Shown here in pieces: positions 58,073 through 64,000 of a DNA stretch of 64,000 nt. Source of the stretch: Candidatus Yanofskybacteria bacterium CG10_big_fil_rev_8_21_14_0_10_36_16. GTDB lineage: Bacteria > Patescibacteria > Paceibacteria > 2-02-FULL-40-12 > IGHO2-01-FULL-4-A. The notes beneath the pieces are model-generated. The model had not been told where the DNA came from and ran no database searches. It was given only the letters and a program-made list of their open reading frames with translations. The DNA lies in NCBI GenBank assembly GCA_002794035.1, contig PCXQ01000007.1, positions 23,938 through 87,937 on the forward strand. Direction: 5' to 3'. Made by a program: the position numbers and the translations under genes. Position 1 is the first letter of the stretch; each line of letters opens with the position of its first letter.

Positions 58073-60646
58073 TTGTATTTTAATTTAAAAAGCTCAAAAA
58101 TATATAAGCCGGTTGAGTTTTATAAAACTGTTCCTGCAGGTGTTTTAAAATTCTTTAGAATTACTTTGTTGGTTTTGGGGGTTGTTTCCTTGGTGATATT
58201 TTTATCTGTTTTGATTGTTCAGCGGTTGGCAGAGTTTGCTGCAGTGGATATTGAGATTGGTTTAATTTCAAGCTTAAATTCAGATATCTTTTATGGTCTA
58301 GCTATGATTTTTTTGCCACTGGCATTTTCTATTATCTTTTTTGAGATATTTATAGATAAATATCTCAAAAACCCTCTAGAATCGTCTAATATTGAAAACA
58401 TTGCAGACTTTCTCGATTTTAACGCTGCCAGCGTTTTTGCCGATACCCTTGCTTTGTCCCAATCATTAAACGAAGAAAAAATTTCCACAGACAGTTTGTT
58501 GGCAGCTGTATTAGATGATCCTTTTGCAAAGGAAGTCTTTACTAGACTTGGTCTTGATGCAGCAACAGCAAGCGAAGGTGTGAAAAAAATAATGAGTTTA
58601 AAGATTGGAAAAGGCGCGCCTTCCTTTTTTGGTGGCGCAGCAAACCTATCACAAGACTTAAGCGAACTACTTCTTCATGCAAACAAACTGCGCGGTGATC
58701 ATGGAGGTAAAAAAATAACCGTGGTTGATTTAGTAGCTTCTCTTTTTGATTACAATCCTATATTTAAAAAATTTATGTTAGATATAGGCATTGATGGAGA
58801 TGATCTTGTTGAACTTGTTCATTGGTATGAGCAAATCTGGTCTTTCAGAGAAAATAAGAAATCTTTTTGGCGGCTTGAAAATCTTTTACGCAAACCGCCT
58901 ATTGGCAGGAGTTGGACTTACGGTTATTCATGGCGATTAAGCCATTTTGCTTCAAACCTTAGCGATCAGCTTAAACTGGAACCCCATTCATTGATTTTGT
59001 TTTTTAGAAAAAGGGAAATAGAACAAATAGAGCAGATACTGGTTAGGTCTGGTGAAAACAATGTTTTGCTTGTAGGCCAAGAAGGCGTCGGTAAAAGAAC
59101 CACTATTTTGGATTTTGTGCGACTAATAAACAAAGGCAAAGCTTTGCCGGCTTTGAATTACAAAAAAGTTTTTGAGCTTAATATATCAACGCTGGCGTCT
59201 CTTAAGGACGAAGCGGATATACAGACTAACTTAACCCAAATGTTAGACGAGGCAGTTAAGGCAGGCAACATTATTTTAGTGATTGAAGATTTCCATAATT
59301 ACATTGGTGAAAAAGGAGGTCTTGGCAGGATAGATGTAACTCAAGTTCTTATGCCTTACTTAGAATCATCAAAAATACAAATAATAGCCACTACGGATCC
59401 TGTTAGTTTCAGGAAATCTATAGCTAGTCGCAGCGGGCTAATGAAGGTGTTTGAAAAAGTAGATATTACAGAACCAGACAAAGATCAGACAACAAGAATA
59501 GTAGAAGAATCTTTGCCTTTTATTGAAAAAGTAACAAAATCTTTTGTTACTTATGGTGCACTAAAGAGTGCGGTTGAAAGCTCGGATAAATATATTCAAA
59601 CATCTCCTTTCCCCGATAAGGCGCTGAATTTATTATCAGAAGCCGTTTCCTATGCCCTTGCTGACAGAAGAAAAATTGTGACAATTGATGATATTAATGA
59701 GGTTGTGACAAGAAAAACTAATATAAAAGTTGGTCCTGTAAACAAAGATGAGAAAGAAAAACTGATTAATTTAGAAAAGATAATGCATAAAGAAATCATA
59801 GGTCAGGATCGTGCTGTTGAAACAGTTGCTTCAGCAATGAGACGTTTGAGAACCGGAATGGCAGGAGGCGGAAAACCAGCGGGAGTATTCTTGTTTGTAG
59901 GTCCAACAGGAGTTGGTAAAACATTAACTTCAAAAATATTATCCAAGGTTTACTTTGGTTCAGAAGATAAAATGATTCGATTTGATATGTCAGAGTACCA
60001 AGACATTGAATCATTAGATAGATTTTTAGGTTCATTGAGATTGAGTGAACCAGGGCAGTTTGTTACGCAGGTTCGTGAAAATCCCTTCTCTCTTATACTT
60101 CTTGATGAGCTTGAGAAGGCGCATCCGGATATTTTGAATATTTTCCTACAGGTTTTTGACGAGGGTCGCTTAACAGATGCTTTTGGGCAGAAAGTTAATT
60201 TTGAAAATAATATTATTATTGCTACATCTAACGCAGGCGCTGAATTTATTAGAGACATGGTGGGTAAAAATATTGATCCATCTGAGAAGAAAGCCGAGCT
60301 TATAGACGTTTTATTAAAGGAAGGTCACTTTAGGCCTGAGTTTGTGAATAGGTTTGATGAGGTTGTTGTATTCCATCCTTTAACAAGAGAGCAGGTCAAA
60401 CAGATTTCAGCTTTGCTTTTGAACAAGCTTGCGAAACGACTTAAGGATCAAGGATATGAATATCTGCCGACACAGGATGTCGTTGAGTATGTTTCTAAGA
60501 TTGGATTTGATCCGCAGTTTGGCGCAAGACCTATGCAAAGAGCAATACAGGATAAAGTAGAAAATGTTATAGCTAAGAAAATACTAGATGGTGAAATTGA
60601 AAAAGGCAAAGAGTTTAAATTGTCAGCCAGCGAGCTTGGTGAATAA
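58073..60646 (+). CDS. Membrane-anchored ClpC-like double AAA+ ATPase
   Basis: The 857 residues differ from soluble ClpA/C by two TM segments at the N-terminus (about 27-50 and 73-94). A Clp-N-like repeat region (about 110-250) follows, then AAA domain 1 (Walker A GQEGVGKR, about 335-342, without the usual Thr/Ser spacing of a strong site) and AAA domain 2 (Walker A GPTGVGKT, 610-617; Walker B LILLDELEKAHPD; ARPMQRAIQDKVE). No ClpP-docking IGF/L loop is seen in the text. The TTG start at 58073 is the most likely, as it keeps the first TM. It probably unfolds membrane or envelope proteins. Confidence 0.85.
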   Translation: MYFNLKSSKIYKPVEFYKTVPAGVLKFFRITLLVLGVVSLVIFLSVLIVQRLAEFAAVDIEIGLISSLNSDIFYGLAMIFLPLAFSIIFFEIFIDKYLKNPLESSNIENIADFLDFNAASVFADTLALSQSLNEEKISTDSLLAAVLDDPFAKEVFTRLGLDAATASEGVKKIMSLKIGKGAPSFFGGAANLSQDLSELLLHANKLRGDHGGKKITVVDLVASLFDYNPIFKKFMLDIGIDGDDLVELVHWYEQIWSFRENKKSFWRLENLLRKPPIGRSWTYGYSWRLSHFASNLSDQLKLEPHSLILFFRKREIEQIEQILVRSGENNVLLVGQEGVGKRTTILDFVRLINKGKALPALNYKKVFELNISTLASLKDEADIQTNLTQMLDEAVKAGNIILVIEDFHNYIGEKGGLGRIDVTQVLMPYLESSKIQIIATTDPVSFRKSIASRSGLMKVFEKVDITEPDKDQTTRIVEESLPFIEKVTKSFVTYGALKSAVESSDKYIQTSPFPDKALNLLSEAVSYALADRRKIVTIDDINEVVTRKTNIKVGPVNKDEKEKLINLEKIMHKEIIGQDRAVETVASAMRRLRTGMAGGGKPAGVFLFVGPTGVGKTLTSKILSKVYFGSEDKMIRFDMSEYQDIESLDRFLGSLRLSEPGQFVTQVRENPFSLILLDELEKAHPDILNIFLQVFDEGRLTDAFGQKVNFENNIIIATSNAGAEFIRDMVGKNIDPSEKKAELIDVLLKEGHFRPEFVNRFDEVVVFHPLTREQVKQISALLLNKLAKRLKDQGYEYLPTQDVVEYVSKIGFDPQFGARPMQRAIQDKVENVIAKKILDGEIEKGKEFKLSASELGE

Positions 60647-60696
60647 TATTGTTAGAATTGTTGCTTAATAATTAAAATAAATATCAGAATATTTTT

Positions 60697-60732
60697 AAGG
60701 GCTGGCCCTATAAACAATGGCCAGCCCTTTCG
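60697..60732 (+). terminator. Terminator between the Clp gene and infB
   Basis: AAGGGCTGGCC and GGCCAGCCCTT are exact complements around an 11-base loop, followed by a short T-run. Confidence 0.8.
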
Positions 60733-60769
60733 GTTGTAAAAAGCTAATAAAAATGGTAATATTTGTAGC

Positions 60770-62317
60770 ATGTCAAGTGATTCAAACAATAAAAAAACAG
60801 CGACTCGGCCACCTGTGGTGGTTATTTTAGGGCACGTTGATCATGGTAAGACAAGTATTTTGGATAAAATAAGAAAGGCAAAAGTTGCCGAAGGCGAGGC
60901 TGGTGGCATAACACAGCATGTTGGAGCATACCAAATTGAACACCCTTCGGATTCTTCAGGGCAAGCCAAAAAAATAACTTTTCTTGATACTCCGGGGCAT
61001 GAAGCATTTAGTGCTATTCGTTCACGAGGAGCTAAGGTTGCTGATGTTGCAGTTCTTGTTGTGGCAGCGGATGAAGGCGTTAAACCTCAAACCAAGGAAT
61101 CAATCAATATATTAAAAGAAAGTGAAGTCCCTTTTGTTGTTGCAATAAATAAGATTGATAGCCAGGGCGCCAATATTCAGGCAGTTAAGCAGGGTTTAGC
61201 AGAAAACGAAGTTTTGGTTGAGGGTTATGGAGGACAGGTTCCTGTTGTTGAAATGTCGGCCAAAACAGGTGAAGGTATTGATGAGCTTATTGAAATGATA
61301 TTGCTTTTAGCTGAACTTGAAGATCTTGAGGCTCCTATGGAAGGTCAGGCCAGTGGTTTTGTTATTGAGACACATCTAGAAAGCCGAAGAGGAATAGTTG
61401 CAACATTGCTTGTTCAGGAAGGAGAACTACAAGTTGGTGATTGGGTTTCTGCGGGTTCTGCCACAGGCAAAGTAAGGTTTATGGAGGATTTTAAGGGGGA
61501 AAGTGTAAAGATTGCTGTATCTTCTCAACCAGTAGTAGTTTTGGGATGGAATGAAGCACCCAGGGTTGGTGAGATGTTTAAGTCATTTAATAATGTTAAA
61601 GAAGCAGAGAAAAATTCATTAATAAAACAGTTTTTATCAGGCCAACTATTTGAACAGGAATCAGGCCCTGAAACAACAAATAAAAAAATATCAAACTTGA
61701 TAATAAAAGCTGACACTCAGGGATCTCTTGAGGCTATTGATCAGGTGATGAAAGCTATTATTTCAGACGAAGTTGATTACCGAGTGGTAAATTATGGTGT
61801 AGGAGGTATAAATGATAATGATGTAAACAATGCTATTGCAATATCCGCTGCTGTTATTGGGTTTAATGTTTCAGTTGACGGATCAGCGGCAAATTTGGCA
61901 GAAAGAAATGATATAACAATCAAAACATTCAGAATTATTTACGAATTGATAGAAGAAGTTAGAAACATAATGTCAGAATTGCTGGACCCCGAAATTAAGA
62001 GGACTGTTTTGGGTAAAATAAAAATATTGGCGTTATTTAAAAAGGATGCTCGTTCTCAAGTTGTTGGAGGAAAGGTAACTAAAGGCAAGGCAGTAAGAGG
62101 TTCAATGGTGGATGTATTAAGAGGTGGCTCCCCTGTGTTGACTGCAAAACTTGGCCAGCTTCAGCATAATAAAGCTGATGTAACGGAAGTCACAGAGGGG
62201 CTTGAGTGCGGACTGAGGTTAGATTTACATGGAGGCAAAGGAGAAATGGCTATAACTGTACAGCAGGGTGATATTTTGGAAGTATATACGGAGGAAAAAA
62301 TAAAAAGAACACTTTAA
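60770..62317 (+). CDS. infB: Translation initiation factor IF-2, short form
   Basis: IF-2 is the GTPase that places initiator tRNA on the ribosome. The 515 residues contain the G domain (about 15-185: VVILGHVDHGKTS, DTPGHEAF, NKID), domain II, domain III and the C-terminal tRNA-binding domain IV (about 430-510). The long N-terminal region of most bacterial IF-2 is missing, which is common in reduced genomes. Start ATG has no Shine-Dalgarno. rbfA follows one base later. Confidence 0.96.
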   Translation: MSSDSNNKKTATRPPVVVILGHVDHGKTSILDKIRKAKVAEGEAGGITQHVGAYQIEHPSDSSGQAKKITFLDTPGHEAFSAIRSRGAKVADVAVLVVAADEGVKPQTKESINILKESEVPFVVAINKIDSQGANIQAVKQGLAENEVLVEGYGGQVPVVEMSAKTGEGIDELIEMILLLAELEDLEAPMEGQASGFVIETHLESRRGIVATLLVQEGELQVGDWVSAGSATGKVRFMEDFKGESVKIAVSSQPVVVLGWNEAPRVGEMFKSFNNVKEAEKNSLIKQFLSGQLFEQESGPETTNKKISNLIIKADTQGSLEAIDQVMKAIISDEVDYRVVNYGVGGINDNDVNNAIAISAAVIGFNVSVDGSAANLAERNDITIKTFRIIYELIEEVRNIMSELLDPEIKRTVLGKIKILALFKKDARSQVVGGKVTKGKAVRGSMVDVLRGGSPVLTAKLGQLQHNKADVTEVTEGLECGLRLDLHGGKGEMAITVQQGDILEVYTEEKIKRTL

Positions 62318-62318
62318 T

Positions 62319-62651
62319 ATGTCTGAAAGAATAAAAAAAGTAAATGCTCTTATTAGAGATGAGGTTAGCAGAATTTTGCAAAAGGAAGTTGATTTTGATG
62401 AAGGGGTTTTTGTAACTGTTGTAGGAGCTGATGTATCCCCCACGTTAGAACATGCTAAAATTAAAGTATCAGTTTTTCCTGTTGAAAATAGTGAAAATGT
62501 TTTGAGACAAATCAACAAAGAAATTTTTAATATACAACAAAAACTGAATAAAAAACTGATCATGAGGAAAATACCTAAGATTCGTTTTGAAATCGACATG
62601 AGCGAAGAGTATGCCTCACACGTTCAAGAATTATTAGATAATGCAGATTAA
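62319..62651 (+). CDS. rbfA: Ribosome-binding factor A
   Basis: RbfA helps mature the 30S subunit near the 5' end of 16S rRNA. The 110 residues contain the family core ISRILQKEVDFDEGVFVTVVGADVSPTLEHAKI and KIPKIRFEIDMS, near the usual length. It immediately follows infB, as in many genomes, and the hairpin-rich tRNA-Cys segment begins 9 bases after its stop. Confidence 0.95.
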   Translation: MSERIKKVNALIRDEVSRILQKEVDFDEGVFVTVVGADVSPTLEHAKIKVSVFPVENSENVLRQINKEIFNIQQKLNKKLIMRKIPKIRFEIDMSEEYASHVQELLDNAD

Positions 62652-62659
62652 TATTTATA

Positions 62660-62764
62660 GGCGGCGTAGCTCTACCTTCGGTAGATGTCCCGAAGGGACA
62701 CAAGTTTTTCGGTAAGGCAGAGGTCTGTTTCCCTTCGGGAGATCTGCCGTAGGCACGACAAAAC
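62660..62764 (+). pseudogene. 5' half of a tRNA-Cys with two hairpin inserts
   Basis: Removing two inserts leaves GGCGGCGTAGC, CAAG...GGTAAGGCAGAGGTCTG and CAAAAC: the acceptor 5' strand, D arm and anticodon arm of a tRNA-Cys. Insert A (62671-62700) is two small hairpins, TCTACC-TTC-GGTAGA and TGTCCC-GAA-GGGACA. Insert B (62728-62758, 31 nt) splits the anticodon after G34. A short T-run also enlarges the D-loop. The 3' half is absent; the GIY-YIG start codon follows. Confidence 0.7.
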
Positions 62765-62772
62765 TTTTTGTT

Positions 62773-63021
62773 ATGAAGTATTTTACTTATGTCTTAAAAA
62801 GTTGTAAAAATAATCATCTTTACGTTGGAAGCACGGGAGATTTAATAAAAAGGATATTGTTTCATAATTCCGGTAAGGCAAAATCTACCAAAGGATATAG
62901 ACCTTGGAAATTTATAAAGTCATATCAATTTAATTCAAGAAAAGAAGCTGTAAGATATGAAAGATTTTTAAAAACAGGGCAGCAGAAGGAAAAATTGAAA
63001 GAAAAATATAGAGATATTTAA
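62773..63021 (+). CDS. GIY-YIG endonuclease-like protein
   Basis: The 82-residue protein has the GIY-YIG core of the UPF0213/YhbQ type: YFTYVLKSCKNNHLYVGSTG (about 3-22), a conserved Arg (DLIKRILFHNSGK), and the Glu in AVRYERFLKTG. Such small nucleases have been linked to DNA nicking; in mobile introns GIY-YIG proteins act in homing. Its stop codon abuts the first base of tRNA-Cys, and near-identical hairpin inserts lie on both sides of the gene plus tRNA, so it may be part of a small mobile cassette (inference). Confidence 0.85.
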   Translation: MKYFTYVLKSCKNNHLYVGSTGDLIKRILFHNSGKAKSTKGYRPWKFIKSYQFNSRKEAVRYERFLKTGQQKEKLKEKYRDI

Positions 63022-63095
63022 GGCCACGTGGCGAAGCAGTCTAACGCGGCGGTCTGCAAAACCGTTATTCGCGGGTGCGAATCCCGCCGTGGCCT
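63022..63095 (+). tRNA. tRNA-Cys(GCA)
   Basis: The acceptor GGCCACG/CGTGGCC, discriminator T, loop CTGCAAA (anticodon GCA) and T-stem GCGGG/CCCGC are intact. The T-loop is TGCGAAT, so position 55 is G instead of the nearly universal T. CCA is not encoded. It starts at the base after the GIY-YIG stop codon. Confidence 0.9.
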
Positions 63096-63100
63096 CAAGA

Positions 63101-63205
63101 GGCAAGAGGTCTGTCTCCCTTCGGGAGATCTGCCGTAGGCACGACAAAACCGTTATTCGCGGGTGCGCCTGTCTGCTGTAGGTAGAAATCCCGCTGTGGC
63201 CTCAA
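63101..63205 (+). pseudogene. 3' part of a second tRNA-Cys with hairpin inserts
   Basis: GGCAAGAGGTCTG, a 31-nt insert (63114-63144) nearly identical to insert B, CAAAACCGTTATTCGCGGGTGCG, an 18-19-nt insert in the T-loop after position 57 (63168-63185), and AAATCCCGCTGTGGCC with TCAA. Apart from inserts and one base it duplicates the 3' half of the intact tRNA-Cys. Its acceptor 5' strand is missing. Confidence 0.7.
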
Positions 63206-63296
63206 ATAATAAATTTATTTATTATTTATGGAATCAAACGGCCGGAGCGATGTATTTTCCGGTTAGATTATTAAAAATTATTGCTTGGGTGGCGGC
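63206..63296. other. AT-rich tRNA-to-hairpin spacer
   Basis: The 91 bases contain AATAATAAATTTATTTATTATT, an AT dyad near the start, and no gene or promoter that can be supported. Confidence 0.4.
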
Positions 63297-63387
63297 GATT
63301 AAAGTGAACTGCTTCACTTTAATCCTCAAATTTAGGGATTTGTTGTGTTAAGTTTTGTGAAACACCGAATGCTTTTAAAAATTTGAG
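63297..63387. repeat. Two-hairpin element with CTGC loop, copy 2
   Basis: Hairpin 1 (63297-63324) has perfect 12-bp arms, GATTAAAGTGAA and its complement, around CTGC. Hairpin 2 is closed by CTCAAATTT (63325-63333) and AAATTTGAG (63379-63387). Compared with the copy at 20563-20645, hairpin 1 differs at three positions on each arm, all compensated. Confidence 0.75.
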
Positions 63388-63410
63388 AAGGTATACACTT
63401 TGTATAAATT

Positions 63411-63437
63411 GGGGGCGAGTGGCGGAATCGGTATACG
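63411..63437 (+). pseudogene. 5' fragment of a tRNA-Leu
   Basis: GGGGCGA, then GTGGCGGAATCGGTATACG, is the acceptor 5' strand and D arm of a tRNA-Leu. It stops in the D-loop, where the inverted repeat around tRNA-Leu(UAA) begins. Its 3' remainder is not clearly present. Confidence 0.6.
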
Positions 63438-63546
63438 TTTGTACAGGTGGTGCCGGGATGGTGGAATTGGTATACACGCACGACTTAAAATCGTGTGCCT
63501 TACGGCTTGAGGGTTCGAGTCCCTCTCCCGGCACCACCTGTACAAA
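63438..63546 (+). repeat. 14-bp perfect inverted repeat framing tRNA-Leu(UAA)
   Basis: TTTGTACAGGTGGT (63438-63451) and ACCACCTGTACAAA (63533-63546) flank the tRNA directly; the right arm includes its discriminator and CCA. Together with the acceptor stem they would make a continuous 21-bp helix. Confidence 0.85.
63452..63536 (+). tRNA. tRNA-Leu(UAA)
   Basis: The acceptor GCCGGGA/TCCCGGC, anticodon stem-loop CACGA-CTTAAAA-TCGTG (anticodon TAA), a long variable arm and T-loop TTCGAGT are intact. CCA is encoded. The gene is enclosed by a perfect 14-bp inverted repeat. Confidence 0.94.
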
Positions 63547-63551
63547 ACACG

Positions 63552-63930
63552 CCCCGCCTTGGCGGGGTGCTCGCAAGAGCTTGGTACAATAAAGACACCA
63601 TTTATACAAAGAGAATCCCGCTGTGCGGGATTAGGTTCGACGGAATTTTATATCCTCGTTGTACCCCCTCGGAATCGTTCCACATGGAAGCTCCACTAAA
63701 ATTCCGGGTCAAATAAAGCAATTTATTTGACCTCCAATCCCCCGGGCACCACTTGTGTGAAATAGGACTTACTATGCACCACGTAGGGTGCATGGTACCC
63801 AGAACCTAATGTGGTTCTGGGTAAAATCCTTTGTCAGCAACGACTTGAGAGTTTCCCGATTTATTTGAGCGCAGTGTAACGAGTACTGAGATAAATGGCA
63901 ATCTCGCATCCATGTACTATTTGTGCCGAC
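63552..63930. other. Noncoding, hairpin-dense segment
   Basis: In order: CCCCGCC/GGCGGGG, GCTC-GCAA-GAGC, ATCCCGC-TGT-GCGGGAT, and a junction (63627-63741) closed by GGGATT/AATCCC with GGAATTTTA/TAAAATTCC and a hairpin of 11-bp arms around a GCAA loop. Next come ATGCACC/GGTGCAT, ACCCAGAACC/GGTTCTGGGT and an ATTTAT/ATAAAT dyad. Two GNRA-type loops on the plus strand suggest RNA structure. GGTTCGACGG (63634-63643) resembles the 5' end of tmRNA, but no matching 3' end is present. Short open frames here are rejected. Confidence 0.55.
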
Positions 63931-63953
63931 GATCAATACGATAAGCCGCGATA

Positions 63954-63982
63954 TTGACATTCAAACAAAAATAAGCTACTAT
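63954..63982 (+). promoter_or_regulatory. Sigma70-type promoter reading out of the window
   Basis: TTGACA, 17 bases, TACTAT, at the right edge. The gene it serves is outside the window. Confidence 0.65.
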
Positions 63983-64000
63983 ATTTATAGACAATAGTTA

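Noticed and set aside
63547..63592. 3' continuation of the split tRNA-Leu (anticodon and variable arm) after tRNA-Leu(UAA)
   Set aside because: The GCTC-GCAA-GAGC hairpin resembles a variable arm, but the preceding stem has a CCTTGG loop without T33 and looks like a terminator.
63622..63760. Possible tmRNA starting with GCGGGATTA and GGTTCGACGG
   Set aside because: No tag-coding frame ending in an ALAA-like sequence and no matching ATCCCGC-ACCA 3' end was found before the window edge.
63319..63960. Several 60-100-residue frames on both strands at the right end
   Set aside because: They run through tRNA-Leu and hairpins, lack ribosome-binding sites and show no protein-like composition.

Overview
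The window looks like a chromosomal segment of a Candidate Phyla Radiation (Patescibacteria, probably Parcubacteria-like) bacterium. The reasons are low G+C with AT-rich spacers, shortened housekeeping proteins (a 515-residue IF2 without its N-terminal domain, a 239-residue YidC, a 73-residue YidD), TGA used as a stop, and a PrgI/VirB4/VirB6-type secretion cluster beside type IV pilus and Clp-type genes. No taxonomic marker was compared, so this is inference.

Layout. 1-7.8 kb: a truncated beta-CASP nuclease, a G+C-rich orphan gene, ftsH, tRNA-Val and tRNA-Ile(UAU), a helix-turn-helix/LAGLIDADG-like gene, an NYN-domain gene, an RluA-type pseudouridine synthase and rplS. 7.8-20.8 kb: an accessory region with secreted orphan proteins, two glycosidase-like secreted proteins, a second HTH/LAGLIDADG-like paralogue, small membrane proteins, a 3D-domain cell-wall protein, and a surface cluster (Pro/Thr-rich protein, CAP protein, sortase), with tRNA genes between them. 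20.8-34 kb: cysteine desulfurase, DoxX, tig, nusA, a pilB-like ATPase, ruvB, yebC, ruvC, tyrS and a class A penicillin-binding protein, plus two unidentified structured RNAs. 34-41 kb: the replication-origin neighbourhood, with dciA-like/dnaN/dnaA on the minus strand and rpmH-rnpA-yidD-yidC-jag-flippase on the plus strand. 41-51.2 kb: a minus-strand type IV secretion-like cluster. 51.2-62.7 kb: lnt, rsmA, a DksA/TraR zinc-finger protein, a UvrD/PcrA helicase, a membrane-anchored Clp ATPase, infB and rbfA. 62.6-64 kb: a tRNA-rich, hairpin-rich segment with a GIY-YIG gene and almost no other coding sequence.

The most unusual content is in and around tRNA genes. A complete tRNA-Leu(GAG) lies inside the T-loop of another tRNA-Leu(GAG), framed by 20-bp inverted repeats and a TTCA duplication. 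tRNA-Leu(UAA) is framed by a perfect 14-bp inverted repeat just after a 5' tRNA-Leu fragment. A tRNA-Cys locus combines an intact gene, a GIY-YIG gene and two broken tRNA-Cys pieces that carry near-identical 31-nt hairpin inserts inside the anticodon. Two tRNA-linked hairpins with CTGC loops differ by three compensatory base-pair changes. Together these suggest a family of small structured insertions that target tRNA loops.

A second pattern is in translation starts. Orphan, secreted and accessory genes nearly all have a strong Shine-Dalgarno sequence and often a clear sigma70-type promoter. The core genes checked have no visible Shine-Dalgarno, and some surface genes look leaderless.
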